DNA from: Podocnemis expansa
Taxonomy: Eukaryota; Chordata; Testudines; Podocnemididae
Length of the DNA: 64,000 nt
Assembly (NCBI GenBank): GCA_007922195.1
Contig: ML682024.1
Location: 8,842,579 to 8,906,578 of the forward strand
Reading direction: 5' to 3'
Shown here: piece by piece, positions 51,977-64,000 of the stretch
How the letters are laid out: every line of letters begins with the position of its first letter
Position numbering within the stretch: position 1 is the first letter of the stretch
Position numbers and translations under genes: made by a program
Notes under the pieces: model-generated
The model's database searches: none
What the model was told of the DNA's origin: nothing
The model's input: only the letters and a program-made list of their open reading frames with translations

Positions 51977-54900
51977 CTACCTCAGGGATTTGACACTACA
52001 CTCTTCACTGTTTCCAAAAATCCAGCTCCCAGTGAACATGGAGGAACACTTTCCAAAGAGAGCTTTCCCTGGGATGTGTCCATTCGATGGAGGATGGGAA
52101 GTGGGAATACTCTCCCTCAGTGCGCTAAACCATGGCCAGGAAGTACTGGGTATTGCAGGCAAAGGCTGGACAAAGGAACCTCAGGGACTCAGATGTATAA
52201 GCCCTGGGACCCTGAAAATTCTTTCTCCTCATTCACTTTTATCAAATGCAGGTTGTTGTTTTAACACTTGGCCAGACAGTCTGATCTGTGATTTGCCTAT
52301 CCCCCACTAGTTAGCATATTTGCCCCAGCCTCCATATTTCTCCCTCTTGTGCAGGTGAGCCCAATAATCCCATAATTCTCCAAAAGCTCTTACAAATGGG
52401 ATTGTCTTCAGGAACATAGCTGGTGTCAGGCTGGTTTTGTTTCCTGTGGGGAGTAATAAGAACAGGCCTATCAGTGATGCCACATGTTCTCTCCAGTTTT
52501 GGAGATCCAGCTATGAATAGATTTCTCTCCATGAGCTGTGCAGGTGGGTGGGCGTGCAGGAGACAGGCAGGGAACATGCAATGTGAGGGTTCAGGTGGAC
52601 TAAGTGTCATGTCCCCCAACCAGGCAGGACAGTGGCAGAGCATGGAACTGCCTACTCTCCCCATGTGCCTTCCACTTCTCCTTTTCAAATGGGACCGCTG
52701 GGCTGCTGGTGAATTTGATGGGAGCAGCCACCAGGCCACGTGGGCAATTCCCTTCTTCATCTCCCCATAATCCCCAGATCCCATCCTGCCCAGGGCATTC
52801 ATCTTTCTCTGGCCTTTTCAAACATTGCTCTACAAGAATGGACTGAAACCCCTGCAGCTGGAGAACTGAGCTCCATTGTGATACTGGAACAGCCCCTGGG
52901 CCTTCCATGGGGCAGACAGATGGGACTCAGATTGTGGAACAAGACAAGAGAGGGAATAATCTGCTCCTACCTTTGATCCCTTTGTACAGACGGAACTGGA
53001 AGGCAGGGAGACAATGTGACCAGGGATGTCAACATGAGTCATTGTGAGGAAACAGAGAGAGAGAGAGGGAGAGACAGAAACTGAATGATATGGCCCCAAT
53101 TCATCAGTCATGCTGACACAAGGTCCCACAGCCCTGTCGGCTGGTCTCTTCCACCAGCCACACTGTCTGCCCCTCCAAGTGGGATCCTCAATTCTCATAA
53201 TTTTAGTGCCCATCTCACAGCATTTATGTTCTCCTTAAAGCCCCAGGTCTGAGAGTCAGGGGATTCAATGAGAATCTCAGCTTTCATTAAAAAGGGGGGG
53301 GGGTTATAGTCCCCAAGTGGAGCGAAAAGTCTGCAAGCTCCTCAAAGACCAAATTCACCAAGCAAACACAAAGAACTCACATTAATGACTTGTTGGAAAT
53401 ACTGTGGGTTTTATGTCAATCTTGAGATTGTTCAGTGTGACTTGTGTTTTTGAAAGCTTGGGGCTGGCATGAGGAGAGGTTTGCAGGGCAGAGCTAAGTC
53501 CATTGTTCTGTTTACAGGGATGTTAGGTCCTGATTCAGAACAACAGTTCATCACTTCCTTGATCTTTCTTTCCAGGCAGCCTCCCAAAAAGAAACGATTA
53601 ATCTGATTATATCTTTAATCATGTCCCTCCCCCATCCCAGACACACAGGGTACCAGGTTTGTAAGGGGCTGTTTCTGTCATATCTGTTTGCATCTGATAA
53701 CACTCCTCCGCGTCACTGTCATACCCACCTTTCTTCCCCAGAAGATATAGCACTACAGCCAGAGCCAGGACAACAGGGACTGTAATTCCCAACACGAGAG
53801 TTAGATCTGGCCCTAGGAAAGAACCTCAGTGTCAATGTCCTCTCTAAGGAACCAGTAACAATTCCCTATTGGTTGAGCTGGCTGAGTCCAATGGTAAGTG
53901 ACCCCCTATGTTCTCATGAAGACATACAGGGAGCTCACCCACAGTTTTCTGCAGGGCAACATTATTGGCTGTAGATTATGAACAAAATTGCCTGATGTTT
54001 TTCCTCAGTTTTTAAAATCCAAATACAGTTTAACTGAAATCATACTCTCTCCAAAATGACTGATGTTCAAGCACCTTCTTTGGCATTCAGTAGAAATGAC
54101 TGTGAAATGAAAGAAAACATTTTATTTTGTTTTTAATTTAATATTTTGTTTAATTTTGGTTTTCAAAATCCAGAAATGGGAGAAAAATTCCTTTTAAAAT
54201 GAAACAAAGCAAAATTATCTGTGTTTCTAAGAGGCTTTTTTGGGTCTCATTTTGGTTTTAAAAGCCTAAAACAAAGGAAACCGTCAAGTCAAAATAAGAT
54301 TAAAGGATAATTTTTGTTGCATTTCACAAACATATTTTCATGGAAACACTGAAACTTTTCATACCACATTTTCTAAGAAACTTTTTGGGTTTTGTCTACA
54401 ACGGTTTTTTTTTTCACATTTTTTTTTAGAAATAAAACTGTTTTTTTTCTGTTAGCTTTAAGTGTGAATTCCTCAAGACAGGAAACATTGCTGTGGAAAC
54501 TGCCTTGCTTGAGGGAAGGACCACTATTTGGGACAGTGCTCAGGTACAAACTTAACTTTAAACAGCCATTTTCATCCATCAATGGAACTTAAAGAAGTTC
54601 TTAAGTTAAGCACGTACAGGGGTGCTATCACAAATCGGGTTGGACTGGAGCAAATGCTTCATAGATTTCCTGAGTCTGGGATCTGTAGAGCATGTAAAGA
54701 TATGTGCAGAGCTCGTCGACAAATACTCAGTGGAGCAGTTTTCTGCAGAAATGCCGTTTCCTCAAAAATCAAAACTCTTCGACAAGGTGCTTTGATGTTT
54801 CAAAATTGAAAGGTTGCTGAATTTCTGTGTCATAAAATAATCTGAAATGTTAACAGTTCAACCCAAGTCAGGATGAAAATAAACTGTAACAGGTCAGAAT

Positions 54901-57900
54901 TTCTCACAGGACAGAAATGCTATGTTCTCATAGATCTTGAGGCACAGATAGCATTAGAATGGTTCTGGTAGCAGTAATTAGGTGGTGTTGTTATGCATCC
55001 TGACAGTCTTTTCCTTGCCAGAGGAGTGCTGGACACAGTCTTTGCACACACACTGGGGCTATATCCACACATACATCATTATTTCAAAATAACTCATTTC
55101 GAAATGAGTTATTTCGAAATAAAGTCCTTATTTCAAAATAAGTTAATTTGAATGAACAGTTTGTTAATTCGAATTAAGGGAAAGCCTGCTTTCGAAATAG
55201 CCGTTGTTTCAAAATGGTTATTTCGAAACAAGGCCATTTGGACATGTTGTTTCAAAACAGTTGTTTTGAAACAATGGTATTGTTTTGAAACAACGTGTCC
55301 AAACACTGTTGTTTCGAAACAACCGTTTTGAAACAACGGCTATTACAACGAGTTTTAACAGTTTCGAAATAACGGTGCATCGTGTGGACATGCCGCTTCT
55401 TATTTTGAAACAACCTCTGTTGTTTCGAAATAAGAAGCCTGTGTGAACATACCCTGGGCTGGTTTGCCAATGCATAGGCTTTGTGGGGAGCTGCAGCAAA
55501 AAGTCATGTTTGCACTTCACTAAGTCTAGTTCCTGGAGCTCTGTTTCTGCCTCAGAATTGGGCACTGGTGCAGGGCTGAGATTTCTGAAAGGAGTTTGCC
55601 TGTCTGCTGCTTGTGACACCTCTGTTCCATGACTGGAGCACAGAGTGTAAATAACTAATTACAGGGAGACAAAGAACTCCTGAGCCCAGGAGTGATGATG
55701 CCATCTGGTGCCTCCAGCCAGAGCAACAACACAGTGAGTGGAGAAGGTGGAAACAATTCCCTAAATGCCAGTTTAGCAGGTTGGGTCAGTGAGCTGCAGA
55801 TAAAAGTCTTGCCCAGAAGAAAGGTTTGAGATCTCCCCTTGGAAAAAGCCATTTTCCTGCTATGCAAATATGATGCCCTGTTCAGCAATGCTGGTTAAAT
55901 CCTAGGAGAGCTGTGGGGGGAGAATACTCTGCCTTTGATGAACCTGTTACCCTATTGTGTTTTTGTGTATTTCTTACACAGCCATCATCATGGCAATCAC
56001 ACTCAGACTGGAGTTTGCCCAGCTGGGAAATTTCCTTGGCCTAAATAATGGCCTCAGAATATGGAAATGCTTCAGAATAATTTACCTTGCAGGGAGGAAT
56101 TCATGACCCCACCTCTGCTGGAGTCCCCATCTAGGCAAAAAACACATAAGAGATCAGAGTTGACCATCACCCCACTACAGGCCCAAATGCTGCCCTGGCA
56201 CAGCTAGAAAATGAGTAATAACTGACCAGTGGCTGTTACGACCGAAATGGAGCTGGGGTTAGAGTCAGCAATGTGATGTAGTTATGAAAAGGGCTAACAG
56301 TGTATGTAATTCTATTCTATTCTGTTCTAATCCGCAAGAGGTCTTTGTCTCAATCTGCTTGGCCCTGGAGAAGCCTCAGCTGGAGTACAGAGTCACATGT
56401 TAGGAAAGGTGTGACCAGAGGAGAGTAACAAAAATGATCAAAGGTTTAGAAAACCTGCCCGGAGGAAATTAAAAAAAAAAACTGAGTGTGTTTAATCTTG
56501 AGACAATAACACCTGAGAACGGGCTTCGAGTACACTCAGGGGAGTTATCGAGGATGGTGATCAAGCATTCTCAGTGCCTGCTGAACGTGGGATGACAATG
56601 AATGGGCTCCGCCTGTGGCATGAGAGGTTTAGGTGAGATATTAGGAAAGCTTTCTAGTGATAAGAGCAGTTAGGACTTGGAACAGCTTCCAAGGGAGGTT
56701 GGTGAATCTTCTCACAGGAGGTTATTAAGAACAGAGTGGACAAACCCCTTGTCAGGCACAGTCTAGATTTACTCTGTCCTGCCTAAGTTCCAGGGGCTAG
56801 ACTTGATGGAATCTACCTGTCTGACACTTATACGATGTCCCATTCCCCACATACCTGTGCTGGGCTGTCTGAGTTGAGATGGGTGAAAGATGGGGTGTTG
56901 GGATGGGGGTTTTATTCCCTATGACAAACTTTGAAGAAAGATGTTTTGTTAGAAATCTTTTGTTTCAGATTTTGAAAATTGAGAAAAATCAGTATTTAGA
57001 TTGTCAGTGGGGTCATTTTTCATTGTTGTTCTCTGTCTCTCTCACACACACACACACACATACAGGTCTTACTTTTGATGCTGAAGATCCAGGCAGGGCT
57101 GAGATGCGATCTGTTCACCTTGTTGTTGTCCTTGATCTCGTAACCACAGGAGTAATTCCCTGTGCTGTTACTGGACACCATATGGTCATAGCAGTAGGTG
57201 AGTTTCCCCACTAAGCCCTTCTGGGATGAAAACTCCTTCCGGTTCTTACAGAAGACGATGCGAGTTATCGGGCTCTCGACAGAGCACCGGAGCTGCACAG
57301 AGACCCCTGGCTGTCCAGATAACTGGCTCAGGTGGAGAGTGGGAGCAGGGAGGGCACCTGGAAAGGCAAACAAGTCACAGCTAACAGTGGGGCATTGTCA
57401 GTGCTCAGTGAGGCAGGAGATAAGCTGTGATTAGGTCTCTGCCATGTCTTGGTTGGAAGCTGTGATTCCAGCCTAGCTGGGCACCTGGGGGACGAGCTCT
57501 TTCTAGTGACAGGAAGACCTATTATGCAAGATTATCAGGGGCTGCAGAAGACCTAGAGGTTCAGCTGGACTGGTCTCCCCTTGTCTGGTACTGGTCATAT
57601 CCTAGAAAACAGGGCCCCAATGCATGTACCCTGTTGACCCAGCAGGGCAGTATGGCTGGGAAAGAGGTGAGAGGCTGGGAGCTGGTGCCAAGAGAAGTTA
57701 AATTCCTAGGAATCAGAGCTGTGGCATTCTTTGCTTCCCAAGCTGCTACCCCAAGTCTGGGACAGGCTGTGGATGTGACTCTGTCACCTCTGTGTCACAC
57801 AGACCTTGGATCAGAGCAGAGCTGAGAGACAGCAGGGTAGGGAGGGGTTGGCTGGGGGACTTGTGTGCCCTGCTCGGCTCCCACACAGCCCTGTCTGTCT

Positions 57901-59605
57901 TCCTGCACCATTGCCACTGACACTGTTGGTAGGGTGCAGCCCAAAAACAGCCTGGAGAGGGATGAGTAAATTCCATAGGGAGATTGAGAGACATGCTTAC
58001 CGGGAGTTGAGCAGATCTCCTGGCTGGTGGGGGTCAGACCTGGGGACAGAAAGGGGATGTGTGCTTAGTGCTGGGCTAGAATCTCCCTAGCTAGGAGATG
58101 CCCAGGCTGTCTGATGGGGTTTCTACTCCCCCTGTGAGCATGGGCTCTGGTGCCAGCCCCACCTCTCCCATCAGGAACACCCCCACCTGTTCCATGTTGC
58201 TGTGCCAGGCACTATGGACAGCCCTGACCCCTGGGTTCCCTCTCCCCCCCCCCCGCCCTGATCCCAACACCTGCTGAAAACAGATCTGGGATTGGATCCA
58301 AGCTTTGTATCTCGGGCCTGGCCCTGTGAAGACACTGATTCTAACCCCAACACAGCATGCCCGAATTCTGGGGGAATCCAGAACCAGAGCCCAGCCTGGA
58401 TCCCACCTCTTTGTCTCTGGTCCATTGGAAACAGGGAGCCTTGGAGCTGGACCCTGATAATCCCCCACCCTCCAATGGCAACAGCCCTTCCAGGTCTCTG
58501 CCTCCAGGCTGAGCTGCCATCTCGTGAGTTACCTTCCCTGCACCCAGCCCGCCCTGACTCCACGTACATGGTGTGGTGAGCTGGGCCCAGTGACACATCC
58601 AGTGTTGGATACAGCCAAACGAAAGGTCTCAACTTGCAACAAAGGAGGGCTGCCAGAGCTGCAGCCTGGGGTGGGGAAACGAGGAGCCTGGAAAAGGATT
58701 TAGGGTCCCTCAGGAACAAACAAATTGATATTAGCTCCTAGGACTAATGTGCTCCAGGGGTGTCTAATGAGAGGAGGAATGAGTAGGAGCAGGGAGAGGA
58801 TCCTTCACCCTCTGCCCCTCTGCGCTGTGTACGGTCTTGGTGAAGCTGATAGCGCATCCTGTGTTCAGTTCTAGGGGCTTCAGTTTAAAGGATGTTGGAA
58901 GAGTGGAGAGGGTGCAGAGCAAGGCCAGAAAAACACTTTGAGGCTGGAGAAGACACCTCACACAGCAAGAGGCCAGAGGAGCCCCTGTGTGTAAGCTGGT
59001 CACAGTGCCTAAGCTCCTTCCTGGGCAGAAAGCTCCAAGAGCTGAAGCACTTGTCAGTGCTGCTGGGACAAGTAAAACTGGGACCCAGAGGCTGAAAACT
59101 AAATTGCAGCAAGAAGGGAGGCAGCACCTTCTTACTGTGCAGGGTTTAGGCACCAGTCCAGGCTCCCCATGGGAGTGGGGGAGGCAAATCCAGATGAGGG
59201 CCTTTCTGGGAGATGCTTCAGTCAAACACAAGTTACTGGGCTCCGTACAAGGGAGGTGGGGGATTGTCTCTGCTCTGGGCTATCATGGCATCAGTCTGGT
59301 TGGGCTAATCCTGGCCTGGATGGGCTAATCCTGGCCTTAATCTCTGTTAGGATGTGAATGTAACTGCAGCCTGGGCTCACTGTTGGCCCCATCCTCTCCC
59401 CAGCACCATGCGCTGCCCCTGTGCTGGTTTGGGACAGTTGCACTCCCTCAATCATCCCAACAGCTCAACCCTCTGCCACATAAGGGGATCTGCCAACTTC
59501 CTGGACCACAGGCTGCTCTTGGTTTTGTTTCCTCCCAACCCAAAAGAATTAGCTTAGCATTCCTGGATACTCACCAAGCAGCAAGAGGCACAGAGACAGG
59601 ATCAT
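51977..59605 (-). CDS. Gene C: single-Ig-domain leukocyte-receptor-like membrane protein
   Basis: Seven exons join into one open frame of 225 codons plus stop: 59605-59575 (signal start MILSLCLLLL), 58039-58001, 57357-57073 (Ig), 56130-56086 (stalk), 53812-53729 (membrane), 52995-52971 and 52145-51977 (tail, stop TAG). Splice sites are GT/AG throughout and lengths match gene A, except that the Ig exon is 9 nt shorter and the membrane exon 3 nt shorter. The Ig domain keeps both cysteines and the GNYSCGYE motif, and has NST and other potential N-glycosylation sites. The membrane segment (LVLGITVPVVLALAVVLYLL) is uncharged and the tail has no tyrosine. It is probably a surface or decoy receptor of the CHIR/LILR-like group; signalling by an ITIM or ITAM adaptor is not supported. 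It converges with gene B. Confidence 0.7.
53729..53812 (-). CDS. Gene C transmembrane exon
   Basis: The exon is 84 nt, phase 1-1, with acceptor TTCTTTCCTAG and donor GTGGGT. It encodes an uncharged hydrophobic segment ending LGKK. It is one codon shorter than the gene A exon. Confidence 0.8.
55057..55454. mobile_element. Palindrome-rich MITE E
   Basis: Ends GGCTATATCCACAC and GTGTGAACATACCC. 3-bp duplication TGG. Many ATTTCGAAAT and GTTTCGAAAC palindromes. Private to copy 2 of the duplication, in an intron of gene C. Confidence 0.88.
56300..56815 (+). mobile_element. CR1 LINE 3' end (shared)
   Basis: Counterpart of 5560-6055; same position in the intron of gene C. Confidence 0.75.
57073..57357 (-). 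CDS. Gene C Ig-domain exon (285 nt)
   Basis: The acceptor is TTTCCAG and the donor is GTAAGACC. The exon is 95 codons, phase 1-1. Compared with gene A it lacks three codons, two after the first cysteine and one before VNRSHLSP. The FCKN turn and GNYSCGYE are kept. A (TG)n run again begins a few bases past the donor. Confidence 0.85.
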
Positions 59606-60203
59606 TGGGTTCTTGCGGGAAACCAATGAAGGTAGAAATGACACAGCAACTTTGCTTTTGACAGGGTTAGGAGGGGAGAATCCACAGTCACTCCCAATCT
59701 GTCTTTTCCCCTCCAATCCGTAAGGTGCAGGGAGAGGACAAGCTCCAGACTCCTTATGTTTCTATCTGTCCTCTCAGGGTAGAAGGACCCTCTTCTTGCT
59801 CGGAGTGTCCTCCAGTCCCTCAGGGCTTGGTTGGGAACCCAGATACTGTTGCTACTCTGAGTCCCTGTCAGGGCCGTACTGGGGAGGCAGCAGTGACAGT
59901 GCGACCCCTCTCTGCTCTGCCTCATCCTTTCCCCTTGTTTGATTGACACCGTTCCCCATTTCCTGTCCCTTGCACACCCAGCTTGGCCACAGTAGTTCTA
60001 TTTATGGCTGAAAGCCTGAGAATCAACCACAGATGTCAAATGCAAATATACAAAATCTCCCTGTTAAACACCTGCCTTGCCTGACTGGAGGGTTTAACAA
60101 TAACCACAGCTAGCTCATCCATAAAACATGAAGTGCTTTATGTAGACAAAAAGATGGGGAAACTGAGGCACAAGAAGGTGGGGATGTGAATGACCCAACT
60201 CAC

Positions 60204-60843
60204 TGTCGGGGAGAACCAGATAAAAAGCCTCTTGGATCCCTTATGTTCACAGCCAGTGAGGACTCTGCTACGGCAGAGCCTTCTCCCATCCAGCACCCAG
60301 GTCTCCACACTACCTGTAGCCAGCTCCCGAATCCAGGCTCAGAGGGTCCAACCCTTGCTCTGTTTGGTCTCCCGGGGGGGGGGGGGCAGGTTCCTCCCTC
60401 CATGAGGGTCCCAGCAGTCCCAATCAGCAGTGACGCTCAGGCAGTGTAGAAGTCAGAGGGTTTATTAGCAATCCAGTTTGCACAGCAGCTAGGACAGTTG
60501 GCTTTCAGATCAACCAGGAAGTCTAGCAATAAAGAGAAGGAAGAGCCCTGGGGATCCTGCCTCTCCGACCTCCATCTTCCTTCTGCCCCCTCTCCGCCTT
60601 TTGTTCCTCTCTGCATCCAGCCGCGCTGTCCCCGGTCTAAACCGGCCACAACCTGTCACTCACAGGGGGTCCAGGTAAGGTCAGACTAAAGCCTCTTCCT
60701 CCCTAGTGGTACCTATAGTTATCACACCCCCATGTCCCATCACCAGAATACCATCACCAAAGTACATGAACAGAAAAGAAGAACTTTTGGGCATCGCCCC
60801 TGGCATCCCACAGTAGCGCAAGATGTTTTCTTACTTCATCACA
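60204..60843 (-). mobile_element. Solo LTR, family 1
   Basis: 640 bp on the minus strand from TGTGATGAAG to CCCCGACA. 5-bp duplication CTCAC at 60199-60203 and 60844-60848. AATAAA on the minus strand at 60466-60461. Same family as 19499-20107. Confidence 0.9.
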
Positions 60844-61059
60844 CTCACCCAGTAAGGCAAAGCTAGGAAGATTAGCCTGTACTCCTGATTTTCAGGTGAG
60901 TGCTCTGACTTGTAGGCCACACATACACGCTTTACACCAGAGGTCAGCGTGACAAAAATATTTAAGCACCCAGTGATGTAGCCAGGCACCCAGTGGGATT
61001 CACTAGAGGTCCTAGGCAGGCCAGGTGTTTGATTCCTATTGGAAGTCAATGAGAGTCAG

Positions 61060-61870
61060 GCATTTCACTCTTTTGGGCCCTGTCAAGTAGACAAGAATTT
61101 AGTCTGTATTACTGGCTCCTAAAGCTAGCACCAGGTGATAAAGGATCTGGAGCAGTTGAGAAAAGGCAACATCTGTTCTGGGCATAGCAGGGGCCAGGGA
61201 CCCCTAAAGCCACCTGCCCTCATGTGTGAGCTGTGCCTAGAGTGGTTGCTGGGAGGTCACCATCCAGGACCGTGGCTGTGGCCATAGGTCTCATGATGAG
61301 CTCTCAGCGATCATCTCTGGGCCACACACTGCTGAATGTGGGAAGGCAGCAAGGTGCAGTCATCAGGCATTAAAGGGGGATCAACTCCCTCTCCCCTGCT
61401 ACAGCCTCCTGGGAGTGTTTGGGGCAGTCAGCCCCCTCCACACTCCCCGTACAGCCTCCTGGGTGAAGTGATGTGAAATCAAGGGCTGTCATTGCTACAT
61501 AAGAGCTGAGCCTTGTTGTGGGAGAGTGGGTGCAGGGGACACGATCCCCACACTGCAAGAAGGAGTTTCAACTGAGAGGCAAGAGACCCAACCACAATAT
61601 TTTGGGTTAACTACTTTCTATGTGACTTTTATCGATATAAATAAAATTACAAAAAAGAAAGAAGAGGAAAAAAAGGTTAAATAAGAGATTAATATTATTT
61701 AATTACTAATATTCCTATAACAAAAAATAAAACTTGCAATTCCTATTAAATTACACTTATCAAATTTTATACAAACTGCGGTTTTAGAACTCTATTTCTT
61801 TAAGGCATTTAAAGATCTTCTAAGTACAAATTAATTGCCCAATAAACAGAAAATAGAGCACAAATATCAC
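61060..61870. other. No gene recognised
   Basis: The first half aligns loosely with about 9620-10300. The second half is AT-rich without recognisable content. Confidence 0.4.
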
Positions 61871-61873
61871 TAT

Positions 61874-62416
61874 GGCTGTGTTCACACAGCACTTTTGTTT
61901 CGAAACAACCTCGTTGTTTCGAAACAAAAAAAACGTGTTCACGCAATGCACCGTTGTTTCGAAACAAGTTAAACCCCATTTGGGGGCGAAACAACTTGTG
62001 TGAATATGTTGTTTCGGAACAAGAGGTGCTGAGGGTTGTCCCCTGGCGGGCTGCAGGCACCCGCGGGGGTCAGCGCGGCGGGTGGCGGCGGGTGGCGGCA
62101 GGCCCCCCCTTGCACACCCCGGGGGGGGAGAGGCGGGCCGCGCTGAACGCGGCGGGGGCCTGCAGCCCGGCTCTGCAGGCACCAGCGGGGAGCAGCGCTG
62201 GGCAGCGCTGCAGCCCACCGGTGCCTGCAGCCCCCTGAGGAAGCGAAATAGCAGGTTCACAGTGTGAACCTGCTATTTCATTTCCCGCTTTTTTTCTTAT
62301 TTCGGAATAACATTTTGTTAATTCGAAATATGTTATTTCGAAATAAGGCGTTATTTTGAAACAAGTTGTTTCAACACAACTTGTTTCGAAATAACCACGT
62401 GTGTGTGAATACAGCC
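61874..62416. mobile_element. Palindrome-rich MITE F with GC-rich centre
   Basis: Ends GGCTGTGTTCACACAG and TGTGTGAATACAGCC. 3-bp duplication TAT. Outer parts hold TTGTTTCGAAACAA and TTATTTCGAAATAA palindromes. The middle (about 62035-62235) is very GC- and CpG-rich. Confidence 0.88.
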
Positions 62417-62694
62417 TATAACATTTATCCCCATTCTTGTGCCTAACCCTGAATTAAACCCCCCAGTTCCAAACCTGATTGATATAATTTAACAGAGTGG
62501 GGTTTATGAGAGACAGACATAGAGCACAGAATTTGTAGGCAAAAGAGCTTTGCTATTTATCACATACACACCCTGAAACATGACACTAAAACATCATACA
62601 CAGCCCAGGACAGCCGAACACCTTGCTTCTCCCCCTGGCTCTCCAGACACCATGGATCACTGCCCAGTGAAGCTAGCCATCGGCTGTTTGTGGC

Positions 62695-63530
62695 TAGGAG
62701 TTACAAGGGTCAGCTGGGGTACCTGGCGGGGAACACAAGTGGATTTATTCTTTCATCACACTCTTTTACACTGCTGTTTCCCAACTTGATTGTGAAACAC
62801 CAGCTTGATTCTGATCTGTGAGGTTAATAGGTTCAGAGCAGTAATAATACACATACACATCCCCAAAAAGCATTTCCCAATTTAATTCCCAAATTTGACC
62901 AGATTATATTTACCACATCTGGATGTTATCTCTGGAGTGACAGATAGCAGACCTGTTTCTTTAAGAGAAAGATAGCAAGATGTGATAAAACAGCCCGGTG
63001 TTAAAACGGCTCGACCAACAGGCAGCCTCGTGGCTCTTGCCTGCTACCCTCAAATCCAGAGCCCACCGGTCTGGTGCCTACCAACTGCGTGCTCCTCTTG
63101 CACTTGACTGGCCCAGCATTAAAACGGCTCGACCAACAGGCAACCTCGTGGCTCTTGCCTGCAGCCTTAAAATCCAGAGCCCACCATGACCAGCTGCAGT
63201 GGTCCGACACCCCCTGTCACTCCCTTCGGAGCGCCTGAGGGCTACTGCCCACCTCCCGCTCCAGGGTGAACAGGTGAAAATTAAAGACTTAATAAAAGAA
63301 TTCAAAAAGAAAAAGATCTGCCAAAAAGAAAGGAAAAAAAAACTGGACTCCCTTGGTGATCAGTCAAGGGGTTTAACACTCTTCTTTGTGAAGAGTGGGG
63401 AGATGCTAGGGGGTGGCCAGATCCCCTGGCAACACGACAGGCTGCTGACCTATCACTTCTCCAATGTGCCTAGATCATAACCCCGGCTTTATGTCTTGGA
63501 GCCCCAAAAATTAGCATATCGCTTGTTGTC
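62695..63530. repeat. Dispersed repeat R1, copy 2
   Basis: Same repeat as 29490-30250, with an internal tandem duplication of about 120 bp (GTTAAAACGGCTCGACCAAC near 63000 and again near 63118). Confidence 0.8.
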
Positions 63531-63543
63531 ATAGAAACCTACT

Positions 63544-63645
63544 AGTTTCCAAAGGGATAGCCATGTTAGTCTAGTCCAGTAAAAAAACAACAAGGAGTTG
63601 TGTGGCACTTTAATCTGTTAGTCTTAAAGTGCCACACAACTCCTA
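63544..63645. mobile_element. Foldback retroelement copy with 13-bp target duplication
   Basis: Flanked by ATAGAAACCTACT (63531-63543) and ATAGAAACTTACT (63646-63658). Contains an inverted pair around AGTTGTGTGGCACTTTAA and its complement. Inserted into repeat R1. Confidence 0.75.
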
Positions 63646-64000
63646 ATAGAAACTTACTGACACTGGTCTGGGATTTGAGGCTGGGATTTAAGGTGCAGTC
63701 CCTGGGAGCACAGAACAACCGAGGCTGGGTGCCAGGAGATGTGTCTGCTGGGCTGCAAGTGGCCAGAGCAAAGTGTTTGGGGCTGGACAGACAAACAGAG
63801 GATGATGGGGCTCATTCCCTGCTTCAGCAGGTACAAGATTTCATGCCTTAGCACCTTCTTTAGGGTTCATCTCCACTAGCTCCAGGGAATTAAAATGACC
63901 ATGATGCTGAAGCTGCCTTGTTTCCACTAGACTCTGATGCCAGAAGTGCTGTTGGGCTCAGTCAGTTCATTGCTCACACACCTTTTACCTAGTGAGGAGC

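Larger units (their letters stand above)
50990..64000. repeat. Segmental duplication, copy 2 (contains gene C)
   Basis: This is the partner of 160-12470. Insertions private to this copy are the hAT at 51157, the MITE at 55057, the solo LTR at 60204, the MITE at 61874 and the repeat at 62695. Divergence is enough that substitutions are frequent, so the duplication is not recent. Confidence 0.85.

Noticed and set aside
52311..52802. 163-codon minus-strand frame near the gene C tail
   Set aside because: Homologous sequence in gene A is not open in the same frame; it is probably intronic.
1..64000. CRISPR arrays, operons, tRNA or rRNA genes
   Set aside because: No regularly spaced direct repeats or RNA gene signatures were seen, and the intron-exon structure and repeats are vertebrate.

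Overview
The window is vertebrate nuclear DNA, most likely from a turtle. Genes are split by GT-AG introns with conserved phase. The dense repeats are those of reptile genomes: CR1 LINEs whose 3' ends and RT motifs are readable on both strands, hAT elements with 8-bp target duplications, DIRS-type retroelement debris, solo LTRs, and a foldback repeat common in turtles. There is no sign of bacterial or plasmid content. Species assignment is inference.

Three single-Ig-domain receptor genes form the host coding content. Gene A (minus, 413-8790) and gene C (minus, 51977-59605) are paralogues inside a segmental duplication (about 160-12470 against 50990-64000). Gene B (plus, 35729-47511) lies between them. 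All three share one plan: a 31-nt signal-peptide exon, a 39-nt exon, one Ig exon of 285-300 nt, a 45-nt stalk exon and a transmembrane exon, nearly all joined in phase 1. This is the layout of leukocyte-receptor-complex type receptors (CHIR/LILR/OSCAR-like). Gene B has an arginine at the start of its membrane segment, as in activating receptors that pair with an ITAM adaptor. A and C have uncharged membrane segments and tails without tyrosine, so they fit neither the activating nor the ITIM class.

An endogenous retrovirus (39417-47058) sits in sense orientation in the last intron of gene B. It has 510/475-bp LTRs that differ by two substitutions and one 35-bp gap, a 5-bp target duplication, a primer binding site for tRNA-Arg(UCU), gammaretrovirus-like gag-pro-pol with many breaks, an in-frame UGA between gag and pro, and an uninterrupted env reading frame whose TM part is of the avian sarcoma/leukosis type. 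Its polyadenylation signal lies between the stalk and membrane exons of gene B.

The other regions are mostly repeats. At 14.7-19.1 kb there are two CR1 copies, one split by a palindrome-rich MITE that carries another CR1, the other split by a hAT. At 19.1-22.9 kb is a tandem duplication with small coiled-coil-like exons and a solo LTR. At 23.1-29.1 kb is a degenerate DIRS element containing a hAT that itself contains a solo LTR. At 29.5-32.6 kb are assorted repeats. At 32.6-35.6 kb is sequence upstream of gene B in which no gene was recognised. At 47.5-51.8 kb are hATs and AT-rich spacer. Six MITEs with GGSTRTGTC-type ends and interiors made of TCGA-centred palindromes are spread through the window.
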